DNA of 64,000 nucleotides from Oligoflexia bacterium. GTDB lineage: Bacteria > Bdellovibrionota > Bdellovibrionia > Bdellovibrionales > Bdellovibrionaceae. Positions 1 to 9,016 of this stretch are shown here, in pieces. The stretch's first letter is position 1. Every line of letters starts with the position of its first letter. Both the position numbers and the translations under genes were made by a program. The DNA is taken from positions 33,579 through 97,578 of the forward strand of contig BOLD01000012.1 in NCBI GenBank assembly GCA_016861345.1. The letters run 5' to 3'. The notes under the pieces were generated by a model. That model worked only from the letters and a program-made list of their open reading frames with translations, had not been told where the DNA came from and did no database searches.

Positions 1-1623
1 CTGATGCTGAAATAGCCAAAGAAGTTCAAAAAGAGCCGCAGTTTGCTCAGGATGAGCTAAATAAAATCCCCTCTCTCGAGCCAGCTGATCGATTTCATAA
101 GATGTTAAAAAACTTTTTCGATTCTCTTTAAAATTGGACTCTGTCAAACCCACAAAAAATCGATAAGTAAAGCTCGCTGAGTCGGCAGAAAGAATATTTA
201 TAAATTGAACACCCCGCCGATGACCCTGCTCATTGCAAATTTCTTTTTTAGAGAGAACTTTTTCAAGATACGAAGTCCAGGATGAAAACTCCATCCGAAC
301 CTGACACTGCGAGAGAGTCAAAAGCTCACGAAGAACAATTTCTAACAAAGAGTCCTCTTTCCAGCTCCAAAATTTTAAAATCCACCCAATATAGGTATCT
401 AAATCCACTAAACCTGATGGGGCTCTTTCTGACCGGAAGGCCGTCTCGATTGCAGATAACCGTCCTAAATCTGTTCCATCGAGCATCTGTGAAAATAAGG
501 CTTCGAATCTTTCAAATCTCAAATCCATCTGTTTCTCAGACTGAAAGCATTGAATCTCAAGGTCAGAGTAGAGCACCTCATCCGTCATCAGGCGAAGGCG
601 TCCAATCCAAGTGCTGATCTGAGGCAGTCCATGAAGCCTTGTTGTGACATCCTTCGCTACTGGGATTCCTTCTTCTTGAAAATAGGGTCGAATCAAGGGC
701 CAATACTTTTCAATATCAGGTGCCACTACGGCGACTTGATGAGGCATCACGCCTTGATCAAGTAAAACTCTTATCTTTTCTGTCACATACTTCACTTCAG
801 CCAATGGGCCTGTTAACTTTTGTAAAATTAATTTTTCCCCTGAATACTGGACCTGCTCAAGAGGAGATCGATGATCATTAGATGCCGCTCGTTTTCCCGT
901 CGGAGTAAGACGACTATTCAACTCTTCATAGGGACGCATCAAATGTGGGAAGGCCTGAGCCCAATCAGGACTGGGGTGAATCACCTGGATGTCAATTTGC
1001 TGGCTGAGTCTCCAAATCAGTTCCTGCTCAACCATCGAAAGCTCTGCACCTAAATCAAATATGAGCGATCGCTCCAAATGGATTTCCCAACCCGATTGAT
1101 TCATCAAAAATCCTGAAATCCAATTTGGAATCATTAAATTTTGATTGATAAAGTAATCATAATTTTTTCTTCCCAGTTGATACCAGCCAAACACTCGACT
1201 GAGAACGCTGGGACGATCTTTTAACCAATCAACAAAAGCCTGATCCCCTGAGGGATGGGAATAAAGGGGAATAAAACTTTGGATGGCCTCAAAAACGCCC
1301 GTATCCAAAAGTTTAATTTGAGTCTCTTTCTCTTCCTTTAAATTTTCTTTCAGCTGGCTTCGTATAAGATCGGATGAAACAAATTGAAAATCAGGAAATG
1401 ATCTTTTCAACAATCTTTTCCACAATTCGCTAACCCGAAGAACACTTTCATCTTCAAAAAAGCCATACTTCTCAATGAGAGTATTTTGAATTTCAAATTT
1501 TGATCGAAGATCAGAGACCAGCCATGTTGTCTTTGAAGGATCAAAGTGATCGATCAACTTCTTTTTTTCTTCTGGATTTTGGATAGTCACGATTTTGAGC
1601 ATGGGATCTTTAGATGCTTGCAT
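1..1623 (-). CDS. AddB/RecB-like DNA repair nuclease subunit, 3' end outside window (partial)
   Basis: A single open frame of 541 codons runs on the minus strand from an ATG at 1623 to the window edge with no stop, so only the N-terminal part is seen. An in-frame ATG at 1602 is an alternative start; neither has a strong ribosome site. Around residues 305-335 the protein reads VAVVAPDIEKYWPLIRPYF followed by an EGIPV-type stretch, the layout of the inactivated helicase part of AddB-type subunits of double-strand break repair nucleases. Family assignment is by pattern memory; the PD-(D/E)XK nuclease domain and Fe-S cysteines expected at the C-terminus would lie left of the window. It diverges from the MFS gene with a 30-bp gap. 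An addA partner, if any, would be beyond the left edge. Confidence 0.6.
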   Translation of the reverse strand, partial: MQASKDPMLKIVTIQNPEEKKKLIDHFDPSKTTWLVSDLRSKFEIQNTLIEKYGFFEDESVLRVSELWKRLLKRSFPDFQFVSSDLIRSQLKENLKEEKETQIKLLDTGVFEAIQSFIPLYSHPSGDQAFVDWLKDRPSVLSRVFGWYQLGRKNYDYFINQNLMIPNWISGFLMNQSGWEIHLERSLIFDLGAELSMVEQELIWRLSQQIDIQVIHPSPDWAQAFPHLMRPYEELNSRLTPTGKRAASNDHRSPLEQVQYSGEKLILQKLTGPLAEVKYVTEKIRVLLDQGVMPHQVAVVAPDIEKYWPLIRPYFQEEGIPVAKDVTTRLHGLPQISTWIGRLRLMTDEVLYSDLEIQCFQSEKQMDLRFERFEALFSQMLDGTDLGRLSAIETAFRSERAPSGLVDLDTYIGWILKFWSWKEDSLLEIVLRELLTLSQCQVRMEFSSWTSYLEKVLSKKEICNEQGHRRGVQFINILSADSASFTYRFFVGLTESNFKENRKSFLTSYEIDQLARERGFYLAHPEQTAALFELLWLFQHQ

Positions 1624-1653
1624 TTATCTCGTAAATTAGCAAGGATCACACTG

Positions 1654-2910
1654 ATGAAATCACTTTGGAAAGATAAGAAAATATTCAGTTGGGCCCTGTA
1701 CGATTGGGCGAATAGCTCATTCTCGACGACTATTATGGCTGGTTTTTTCCCAGTCTTCTTTAAAGAGTATTGGAGTCAGGGCGCGGACGCGACTCTAACT
1801 ACAGCCCGACTCGGCACAACAATTTCACTTGGAAGTCTTATCATTGCCGTCCTGAGTCCAACCCTAGGCGCCTTTGCTGATCAACGCGGATATAAAAAAC
1901 TTTTTACTTTTCTTTTCATGCTCATTGGGTTGAGCGGATGTGCTTGGATGTCTTTTATCGAGCCCGGTGGCTGGATCTTTGCAGCTATTGCTTACAGCGT
2001 GGCCCAACTGGGATTTAATGCCAGTTGCGTCTTTTACGACTCTTTACTGCCATCAATCGCTCCAGGGAAAAAAGCGGATTTTGCATCTTCGCTGGGTTAT
2101 GGCCTTGGGTATCTTGGCGGAGGAGTTCTATTTCTTTTCAATGTCATCATGTATCTGAAGCCAGAAATTTTTGGACTTGATTCTGGAGTTCAAGCAGTGA
2201 AACTTTCTTTTCTTTCTGTTGCTCTTTGGTGGGGAATTTTTTCAATCCCGCTTTTTAGAAATATTCCCGAGCCCTCGATACAAAAAACAGGTTTTCCCCT
2301 TTTTCGCGCAATTCACCACTCGATCACATCACTCTTCTCAACGCTGAAAGATTTATTTCACCAAAAAAACACTCTGATTTTTATGATTGCCTACTGGCTT
2401 TACATAGACGGAGTTTACACAGTGATGACCATGGCAGTCGACTACGGAATGTCGATCGGATTAAAGTCCTCGGATCTGATATCGGCTTTACTGATTGTTC
2501 AATTTATTGGATTTCCTTTTGCCATGCTTTTTTCAAAAATGGCCAGCAAATGGGGATGCCGAATACCCATTCTCACATGCATCGCCCTTTATGGAATCAC
2601 GGTCATCTTCGCGACAAAGATGACCACAGGATTAGAATTCTACCTTCTGGCTTGTGTGATTGGTATGATTCAAGGTGGCGTACAAGCTCTCAGCCGATCA
2701 CTTTTTTCAAGAATGGTTCCATCTCACGCCACTGGAGAATACTTTGGTTTATTTAATCTAGTCGGAAAATTTGCTTCTATATTTGGCCCGATGCTGGTGG
2801 GCTGGGGAGCTTATCTCAGTGGAAATCCAAGGCAAGGGATGCTGGGACTGCTGGTATTGTTTGTCATTGGTGGCGGGTTGCTGTTTCTGGTGAAGGAACC
2901 CGCTGATTAA
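1654..2910 (+). CDS. UMF1/Atg22-type MFS transporter
   Basis: Integral inner-membrane transporter of 418 residues. The start at 1654 is chosen because AAGGA lies 8 bases upstream and the protein then begins MKSLWKDKK, followed by YDWANSSF at residues 16-23, a hallmark of the UMF1 family of the major facilitator superfamily. About twelve hydrophobic segments can be followed through the sequence, and a G-x-x-x-D-x-R-G-like loop (ADQRGYKK) lies between segments 2 and 3. A longer frame upstream (from 1546) would overlap the opposite gene and is not needed. The substrate is unknown; family members are linked to amino-acid or other solute efflux. Its 3' end overlaps the convergent neighbour by 4 bp. 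Confidence 0.85.
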   Translation: MKSLWKDKKIFSWALYDWANSSFSTTIMAGFFPVFFKEYWSQGADATLTTARLGTTISLGSLIIAVLSPTLGAFADQRGYKKLFTFLFMLIGLSGCAWMSFIEPGGWIFAAIAYSVAQLGFNASCVFYDSLLPSIAPGKKADFASSLGYGLGYLGGGVLFLFNVIMYLKPEIFGLDSGVQAVKLSFLSVALWWGIFSIPLFRNIPEPSIQKTGFPLFRAIHHSITSLFSTLKDLFHQKNTLIFMIAYWLYIDGVYTVMTMAVDYGMSIGLKSSDLISALLIVQFIGFPFAMLFSKMASKWGCRIPILTCIALYGITVIFATKMTTGLEFYLLACVIGMIQGGVQALSRSLFSRMVPSHATGEYFGLFNLVGKFASIFGPMLVGWGAYLSGNPRQGMLGLLVLFVIGGGLLFLVKEPAD

Positions 2911-5105
2911 TGTCCCAAAGCCTGAGGCCAACACTTTACACGAATAACTCCATGCTCTTTGTGCGTCCTACACTTTGTCATACGTTTGACTTCTGCGGGA
3001 ATCGTTTCTGGATCAAGAATAGCCAAATAGTTTTTCTGATCAGTGCTTCCACACCAATGCCAATCAGGCGATATATTTTTATCCACACAATATCTGTGAA
3101 TATGGCCAGTGTTTTTATCAACAGCATATCGATGATGTTTAATTTCTGCTGTGGACTCGATAAAAAGCTCGATAGAGTGAGCTGGTTCAATGCCTGCATT
3201 TGGACGATTGCCTTCACCACCCTCTGTATGCTTGGGGTTCGACATCACCTTTAATTTTTCTGATGACCTTGTCTCAACGGTGATAGACGGCCCACCAACC
3301 AAGAGGCCAGATTTACTTTTTAATCCAGACCCCTGTCTTGCGAGCTGATCAGCAACACTTAAAAGATTGGGCTTTGCCTTGAGCCGATCAACCTCTGTAC
3401 GTAATTTTTTAAGTCGGCTTGGGTCAATCTGACTTAAATCTTCTATGAGCAGACCATATTCTGACTTTAAGTGAACAAGGTCATTGATATGTGATTTCGA
3501 TTGGTTTGTCTGACGAAATTCTTTTTCAAGCAAGGCAAGGTCATCTTCAATTTTAATGAGTTCATCTATGTGCTCTGAATCTCCGACAATTCCATTTTTA
3601 AAAAGCAAACGACGCTCAGTTGGTGTTAAATCTGTCTTTGTTTTAAGAATTCTTGCCTTTTTCAGAAGTTGTTTATCAGTATAATTTCCTATTCGAGCTA
3701 CAGTTCCGTCAGCACCAACTTCTCCATGCCCAACAAGATGGGCCTCTTGAATGGCATCAAGAGTTGACGGAGACAGCGTACGACCAACCACTTTTTCTGC
3801 CTCTGTTCGTGTAAGATAATTTTTTACTGCTAAATATGCTTTTGACGAAGTCAATAATCCGGCCGGAGCAAGATCCAAGGCCGCTTCGAGAAGACAATTA
3901 TTTGCCTGTTGTGTTTTAATACTCAATTTTTGATAATCAACTGTGTCTTTCTGACAAGCCCCTTGAGCCATCAGTTTCAACTCTGAAGACACACAAGCTT
4001 TTGCCAGCGAATTCACAACCAAACCAGAATCTATCGCTAGAGCAGTGCCACTAGCAGCCGTCGCTGAAGTTCTCACGCTAGAGGACAATTTGGAAGCCTG
4101 CACAAGCTTAACAGCCTGAGGCACTTTAGATAGCGCCACACCAAAACCCCCCATTAAAAAGGTGGACGCTGTGGCTATGGTCTCGAGTCGATCTCGGCCT
4201 TGGACATATTTACCCTCTAGCCGGCACAGAAATTCAGATTCGTAGCCCCCTTTTGAGGATTTAAAAAGCTGCTGTTCTTTCGCACTTTCGACAAGCTGTC
4301 GCTTAGTTGTGTCGCTTAATTTATTAAAACTCAGCTTTCCGTTTTCACGACTAGCTTGACCGATAAGTTCTTTTCGATTTGACTCATATTCTGCTTTAAC
4401 TTTTGGAATTGTTTTTATCAGTTCATTTTTAACATCCTGCTCAGAGGGCAAGCTGCTGGATGAGCTCAGTCGCTCCAGAAGGTCTTTCATACTGTGTGTG
4501 GACCCACTCCAAACACTTTCCGCAAGTGCAGAGGCAACGGCCTGATGAGCTTCCCAAACCTGCTTCGCTTTATTTTCTTCGTTTAAGAAATCTGTCATCT
4601 CAGAGTGACACTGGGAATAATTCTGCCCTCTTTGATTGCGGCAAAAACCCGCTTTTAATACGTTCGTTCTTTTTATTTTTTCATATTGATAGTGCGCTTC
4701 TTTTGCCTTCTTTAACTCCTCAGACAATAAAGGTAACTTTTGATAAATATCTTTTGCCTGCATATCAATCAGCGCTGAATCGCGAGACATAAGGTTTGTC
4801 TGATCAATTAAGCACTCTGTATTTTGAAGTTGCTGGTGAGCCTGATGATCAAAAAAATAAGACTCTGCAATATCACCTAATTCGACATTTGTTTTCTTTT
4901 TCAGGTCAGCTTGTGAAAGAGGACATTTGGTTGATTTGATTTTTTCTGTCAGTTGCAAAAATGATTTCTGATCAATCGGCTTGCAGGTTTTTGATGTGAC
5001 AGCTTCATTCACCCACAGTGATGCATCAGCCAATACTCCAGCTTTTACACTTGAAATGCATCCCAAAAGAGTTATGAGTAATCCAATACCAGTTTGAATT
5101 CGCAC
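2907..5105 (-). CDS. Large secreted protein with Cys/His-rich C-terminal domain, unknown function
   Basis: 732 residues starting at a GTG, with a Sec signal peptide (hydrophobic core GIGLLITLLG, cleavage near VKA). Residues ~30-300 are charged and helical. A hydrophobic stretch near 310-360 is rich in Ala/Ser. Around residue 460-520 there is a module with AHLVGHGEVGADG, then GNYT, then TPTERRLLFKNGIVG; similar His-Gly modules occur in other predatory and myxobacterial proteins (from memory, not verified). The last ~75 residues hold four Cys and many His (HIHRYC, WHWCGS, KCRTHKEH, KCWP), suggesting a metal-binding or disulfide-bonded end domain. It is the last gene of the barrel/lipoprotein operon, 2 bp from its upstream neighbour. 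A secreted toxin or effector layout is possible but unproven. Confidence 0.75.
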   Translation of the reverse strand: MRIQTGIGLLITLLGCISSVKAGVLADASLWVNEAVTSKTCKPIDQKSFLQLTEKIKSTKCPLSQADLKKKTNVELGDIAESYFFDHQAHQQLQNTECLIDQTNLMSRDSALIDMQAKDIYQKLPLLSEELKKAKEAHYQYEKIKRTNVLKAGFCRNQRGQNYSQCHSEMTDFLNEENKAKQVWEAHQAVASALAESVWSGSTHSMKDLLERLSSSSSLPSEQDVKNELIKTIPKVKAEYESNRKELIGQASRENGKLSFNKLSDTTKRQLVESAKEQQLFKSSKGGYESEFLCRLEGKYVQGRDRLETIATASTFLMGGFGVALSKVPQAVKLVQASKLSSSVRTSATAASGTALAIDSGLVVNSLAKACVSSELKLMAQGACQKDTVDYQKLSIKTQQANNCLLEAALDLAPAGLLTSSKAYLAVKNYLTRTEAEKVVGRTLSPSTLDAIQEAHLVGHGEVGADGTVARIGNYTDKQLLKKARILKTKTDLTPTERRLLFKNGIVGDSEHIDELIKIEDDLALLEKEFRQTNQSKSHINDLVHLKSEYGLLIEDLSQIDPSRLKKLRTEVDRLKAKPNLLSVADQLARQGSGLKSKSGLLVGGPSITVETRSSEKLKVMSNPKHTEGGEGNRPNAGIEPAHSIELFIESTAEIKHHRYAVDKNTGHIHRYCVDKNISPDWHWCGSTDQKNYLAILDPETIPAEVKRMTKCRTHKEHGVIRVKCWPQALGH

Positions 5106-5107
5106 TT

Positions 5108-6214
5108 TTACCGACGCTGTTTAAGTTTTCGTTTCTTCCCGCCCAGGTCAATCAGTTTGAAACTTGGATCAAACCCAATTTCAATTGTGAGAGCTGCCTG
5201 TAGCCGCTCATCCTGAGTCTGACCAGGATAGGCTCCCTTTTCAACTGAGTACGACGCCAAATCTAAACGCATTAACCAAAGATCCATTCCCAATCCGTAG
5301 GTGATATACCCTTGGTAAAATCCAGCTCTGACATCAAGAAATGCCAATGACAACTCAAGACCTAGATGAATCTTTTTTCCCAAAGGTTCTCCCTGATCTG
5401 TGATATGCCTATATTCTAAACCTGTCGCATAACCAAGTCCCGGCAGACTGCCGTGTGAGGTAATCCCCAACGTAAGATTGTCCTTAATCCGCGATGGTGC
5501 CTGGGTCCCCTTCGTTTTGTTAAATGCCGTTGATCCAACATCAATCCAAGACAGAGAAATGGCAGGATTTCCCATGACAGGTGGGGCAAACATGTACCCC
5601 AAGTCAAGTCCGTACCCGATTCCCTCGTTTGTGATAGCGTTTGTAATCGTTGTATTTGTCACGGTCATCAAATCACTGGGACCAAGTATTGTGTTGCCTC
5701 CATACCGAGTCACGCGTTTGACATTTAACCCCAGACTACCAGCACCACCCAATGGAATCGCTCCACCCATGATGGCGCCCCAATCATTTAATACAGTGAT
5801 ATCCATATTGGGAAAAGCTGGATCTTGCAATCGAAAAGCACCATATCCATTGTCATATAAGCCAAAACCAAAATATGGAAAAGCCATCACAGAATATCCG
5901 CCTGCTCCAACCCAAACATTCTTTCCATAAAAGCTCGATAAGGAATCAATTCCGTTAATATTTCCAACAGCCTGAATATCATTGTAGATTTGCATGCCAT
6001 TAATGCCTGCATTCAGATTAAATACAGTCCAATTAATTCCTGTAATATAAGCAAGAGCTGCAGGATTCCAGAGCATAACGGCAGCATCATCTTCATTATG
6101 AACACGAACCCCACCCATCCCCAATGCTCGGACCGACTGAGTGTATTCATAAAACTCGGCAGCCTGAGCTGTGTTGATGAAAATAAAAATAAAAACTGCA
6201 AAAATTATTTTCAT
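5108..6214 (-). CDS. PorV/TraF-like outer-membrane beta-barrel protein (paralogue 1)
   Basis: 368 residues from the ATG at 6214, which overlaps the stop of the upstream lipoprotein gene (ATGA), so translation is probably coupled. The signal peptide ends near TAQA. The mature start carries SVRALGMGGVRVHNEDDAAV and then NPAALAYI, the pattern of PorV/PorQ and TraF-like barrels (small residues and a Gly-Met-Gly turn, followed by a NPA motif). Strand-like alternation continues to the end. Near the C-terminus RAGFYQGYITYGLG aligns by eye with the two other barrels of this operon. Unlike them it has a basic tail (GGKKRKLKQRR) after the last strand. Role: probably outer-membrane assembly, transport or secretion accessory; substrate unknown. 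Confidence 0.75.
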   Translation of the reverse strand: MKIIFAVFIFIFINTAQAAEFYEYTQSVRALGMGGVRVHNEDDAAVMLWNPAALAYITGINWTVFNLNAGINGMQIYNDIQAVGNINGIDSLSSFYGKNVWVGAGGYSVMAFPYFGFGLYDNGYGAFRLQDPAFPNMDITVLNDWGAIMGGAIPLGGAGSLGLNVKRVTRYGGNTILGPSDLMTVTNTTITNAITNEGIGYGLDLGYMFAPPVMGNPAISLSWIDVGSTAFNKTKGTQAPSRIKDNLTLGITSHGSLPGLGYATGLEYRHITDQGEPLGKKIHLGLELSLAFLDVRAGFYQGYITYGLGMDLWLMRLDLASYSVEKGAYPGQTQDERLQAALTIEIGFDPSFKLIDLGGKKRKLKQRR

Positions 6215-7146
6215 GGGCAGCACAATAATGAGGCTGGAGTGCAGCCCCAATAAACTCCATTATTCCCATTCGGATTTGTTGCCGCCGTTACAGTTGTTGA
6301 ACCAATACCAACAGCAGATAAGCCAGCGGCGTTATAGGCAAGAGATAGAATCGAACGCATTCCCTTAACATCGGTGGCGTCAACTCCTGCAGCGTCTGTC
6401 TTGCTACAGAAGGTAAGATTCAATGGAGGACCACAGGTTGCCGATATGGTCGCCAGAGCATCTCCTGCTCCGCCCAAGTTTGCGCTAAAGGCAGCAAAGT
6501 TTTGAAGCATCAAAGCAAAGCCTGTTATAATTTCCTTAATCTCAGTATCAGTCAAATAAGCTGTCGTCGCATCACCAGCCTCGGCATCACGGCAGAGATT
6601 GATAGTTGCATCCGGATTGCCATCTCCCAAATTTCCAGTACCATCCACATCAGCTTTATTACGAATATAGGTGCCCATTTTCACCATTGAGAGAATAAGG
6701 ACAAAGAAAGTTTGATTCGTCGTCCAGGTGCCCGTCATCGTTTTAATTTGTTTCATGACCATTTCAGCAGTTGTGCAATGCGCGGGACTAACGGCCTTCC
6801 CTGTAAATGCGTTCATCAGGTATTTAAAAAATGGCGTCGATGAATCAATAGTCGATGAGCCTAGAGAGTTTGTGTAAGTAATAAAATTCAGCCCACATTT
6901 CCCAGCAAGAGCACCTGCATATTGCTCGAGCACGGCTTCTTGATTTAAAAAATCGGAACTGAGTGCTTGAAATTTAGTAATGGCCGTGTCCCAATCTGAA
7001 TTATTTTTTGCCTTAAGTGCGTCCTCGTAACGGGCCTGATCAGTCTCTTTATTGGACATGGATTTAAAAAGATTTTCACCACACGAGAGAGAAAAAAATT
7101 GAAAAAATAGAAGCACAAAAACAAGAGTTTTTCTGAGCGTTTTCAT
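6211..7146 (-). CDS. Lipoprotein with TPR-like N-terminus (paralogue of 8321-9007 product)
   Basis: 311 residues. The N-terminus MKTLRKTLVFVLLFF runs into a lipobox FSLSC at about residue 22, so it should be lipidated. Residues ~38-60 (EDALKAKNNSDWDTAITKF) resemble a single TPR helix pair. The rest is Ala/Thr/Gly-rich with scattered Cys and ends CTPASLLCCP. It shares with the other lipoprotein of the operon the order lipobox, TPR-like helix with Ala, and a GGAGD segment before a Cys, suggesting a common origin. It sits between two barrel genes and overlaps the downstream one by 4 bp, so a role as periplasmic partner of the barrels is inferred from context only. Confidence 0.75.
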   Translation of the reverse strand: MKTLRKTLVFVLLFFQFFSLSCGENLFKSMSNKETDQARYEDALKAKNNSDWDTAITKFQALSSDFLNQEAVLEQYAGALAGKCGLNFITYTNSLGSSTIDSSTPFFKYLMNAFTGKAVSPAHCTTAEMVMKQIKTMTGTWTTNQTFFVLILSMVKMGTYIRNKADVDGTGNLGDGNPDATINLCRDAEAGDATTAYLTDTEIKEIITGFALMLQNFAAFSANLGGAGDALATISATCGPPLNLTFCSKTDAAGVDATDVKGMRSILSLAYNAAGLSAVGIGSTTVTAATNPNGNNGVYWGCTPASLLCCP

Positions 7147-7184
7147 TCTTTAATTATACTATCAATTTATCCGGAAACTCTAGA

Positions 7185-8252
7185 TTAAAAACGCAGTGAA
7201 AACTTCATCACCATTCGACGATTTTCTGTTGGAGTTTCTGACGTTCCGACTTCCTCGCCATAGGTCGTGAGCATAATTTGGGTATGTTCAGAAGCCAGCT
7301 CTAGTCCAGCCGTCCAATAAGCTCCATTCATTCCTCCACGAATGAAAAAAATATCTGACAAATTGAGTTCATAACCCGCATGCATATATTTTGTTTTGTT
7401 GGCATCTTGCGAAGCCGCCGTCATCTTCTGATACTCGATTGTAAAAGAAGACCTGGCCCGACTGGCGTGAATCGGGAACAGAGCCACCGCCACATCGATA
7501 TCTTGAGTGATGGGAGCAGGAATATTTGTTGTTTGCAATCGAAGGCCCTTACCTGCAGTGAACTTTGTTCCACCCACATCTCTTGCCACCGCTGAAATGG
7601 TTGGCAGCCATGACCAGGGACCTGTTAATATCAAACCAACATCAGCTGCAACTGCTGCGCCCTCTGCTCCATATGTCGTCAGAGCAAGATTTTGTGTTGG
7701 ATCTAAATCTTGGTTCACTTCTATTCTCGAAACAAATCGTCCTGCCACACCAAGCTTTACTCGCCCTTCAAAGAATCGAAAATTATATCCTAAGACCAAG
7801 GCCAAATCGTCATAGTAGGCTGTTGACATCGTCGTTCCAGCTGCATTCATTGCCGCGTCCAATTGGTAGCGGCCAAAAATGCCGATACCAAAATTTCGTG
7901 TTACAAACGAGGGAAAGAGTTGAACTCTTGCATGATAATAAGATTCGCGTTTTGCATCGAGAGCACCTTTGACAGATTCCAAATTAAAAGGCGAGAACGG
8001 AGTTTTCTGGTACATACTCATTAAACTTGTTGCTCCGTCGAATTCAGGATCAAGAATGGTTCCATAGTAATCACGCAATTTTCCTAAGCCAGCAGGATTG
8101 TGCAAAAGGGCTGTTTCGTCATTCACAACTGCGATTGAAGTATTTCCCATGGCCAGTGATCTTGCACTATTGTAAAATTCGCGAACCTCTTGAGCGAATC
8201 CTGCACACGGAATAAGGGCGAATAAAATAATGATCAACATCCTGTTCATCAT
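7185..8252 (-). CDS. PorV/TraF-like outer-membrane beta-barrel protein (paralogue 2)
   Basis: 355 residues with a signal peptide ending near GFAQ. The mature start EFYNSARSLAMGNTSIAVVN and the NPAGLGKL motif match the two neighbouring barrels. The C-terminal block GGMNGAYWTAGLELA, then TYGEEVG, ENRR and a terminal Phe (SLRF) align by eye with the 9017-10186 product. A C-terminal Phe is typical of Bam-inserted barrels. Gap to the upstream lipoprotein gene is 68 bp and holds a strong hairpin; gap to the downstream lipoprotein gene is 38 bp. Cargo or ligand is not evident. Confidence 0.78.
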   Translation of the reverse strand: MMNRMLIIILFALIPCAGFAQEVREFYNSARSLAMGNTSIAVVNDETALLHNPAGLGKLRDYYGTILDPEFDGATSLMSMYQKTPFSPFNLESVKGALDAKRESYYHARVQLFPSFVTRNFGIGIFGRYQLDAAMNAAGTTMSTAYYDDLALVLGYNFRFFEGRVKLGVAGRFVSRIEVNQDLDPTQNLALTTYGAEGAAVAADVGLILTGPWSWLPTISAVARDVGGTKFTAGKGLRLQTTNIPAPITQDIDVAVALFPIHASRARSSFTIEYQKMTAASQDANKTKYMHAGYELNLSDIFFIRGGMNGAYWTAGLELASEHTQIMLTTYGEEVGTSETPTENRRMVMKFSLRF

Positions 8253-8300
8253 GCAGTCCTATCGGACAAGGGATGTTTTATCTTGAGACAATCCGTCGAA

Positions 8301-8327
8301 GTTCTAGACCTCAGTCAAGTCTAGAAC
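8301..8327. repeat. Perfect 9-bp inverted repeat around the lipoprotein stop codon
   Basis: GTTCTAGAC (8301-8309) and GTCTAGAAC (8319-8327) form a perfect 9-bp stem with a 9-base loop. The TAG stop of the upstream lipoprotein gene (8321-8323, minus strand) lies inside the stem. There is no T-run, so it is not a classical terminator. CTCAGTCAAG followed by A/T and CTAGA recurs at 39643-39658 downstream of murD. Confidence 0.7.
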
Positions 8328-9007
8328 TGGTTCAAGAAAGCATTGGCTACTGCTGAGGGATTAGAGGTTCCACCCGCATTAGTGATGGCCGTTGAAAACT
8401 GATCGCAAAAAAGTTTATTTGAATCATTCACGGTTGCGCAACTGGCCTGATAAGTTGTGATCATCACCGTTCCCAGATCACTGCTGACGGCCGTACTGTT
8501 GTTTTTCAGGCAAGTCAGCGCAGCCGTCATATCACCAGCTCCACCGCAATTGGCGCTATTGACATAGTTTGCTGCACTTGCCAACTTTGAAATCGTTGCC
8601 AACATAATCAAACCTTTCGATCCAGACAGGCTGCAATAGTTTGAAGCTGCTGTTGCGTTGGCATAGTTCGTTGTTTGATCAGTTCCGGCATAAGAAAATG
8701 CCAGCACTGACATAACTGACGCACTGGAGCTTGCCCCCGTTCCCCTCATATTATTCACAGCCTGGGCTAACTTTGTTGGGTTTGAAAAACCCTCTTGAAC
8801 AAACATTGCCGAACATCGAATGAGATACGAGGCCTCTGTCGATAGACCATCAACTTTTTCCATACAAGCTACTGCAGTTGCAGCCGTAGATGCATCCAAA
8901 CAAGATTGAGCTTCGGCAATTTTATCAACATCTTTTTTTTGCCCACAACCAGACAGTATTGCCAGAACAACCATTGAGCTTAACGCGATAAAAGATTTTT
9001 TATTCAT
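8321..9007 (-). CDS. Small Ala/Ser/Cys-rich lipoprotein
   Basis: 228 residues. AGGAG lies 6 bases before the ATG. MNKKSFIALSSMVVLAILSGC is a clear lipoprotein signal with lipobox LSGC at residue ~18-21. The mature protein is low in aromatic residues and contains about ten Cys in Ala/Ser/Thr-rich helices (QSCLDAS, AVACMEK, ANCGGAGD, LTCLKNN), suggesting disulfides in the periplasm. It appears to be a shorter relative of the lipoprotein encoded at 6211-7146. It lies 9 bp after the first barrel gene of the operon. Function unknown. Confidence 0.78.
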   Translation of the reverse strand: MNKKSFIALSSMVVLAILSGCGQKKDVDKIAEAQSCLDASTAATAVACMEKVDGLSTEASYLIRCSAMFVQEGFSNPTKLAQAVNNMRGTGASSSASVMSVLAFSYAGTDQTTNYANATAASNYCSLSGSKGLIMLATISKLASAANYVNSANCGGAGDMTAALTCLKNNSTAVSSDLGTVMITTYQASCATVNDSNKLFCDQFSTAITNAGGTSNPSAVANAFLNQF

Positions 9008-9016
9008 CTTCTACTC

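Noticed and set aside
282..1053. Several short plus-strand frames
   Set aside because: They lie antisense to one continuous minus-strand frame (1-1623) with a coherent AddB-like protein; they lack ribosome sites and recognisable motifs.
5478..5930. 150-residue plus-strand frame
   Set aside because: Antisense to the first barrel gene, with no ribosome site and no plausible protein pattern; a shadow frame.
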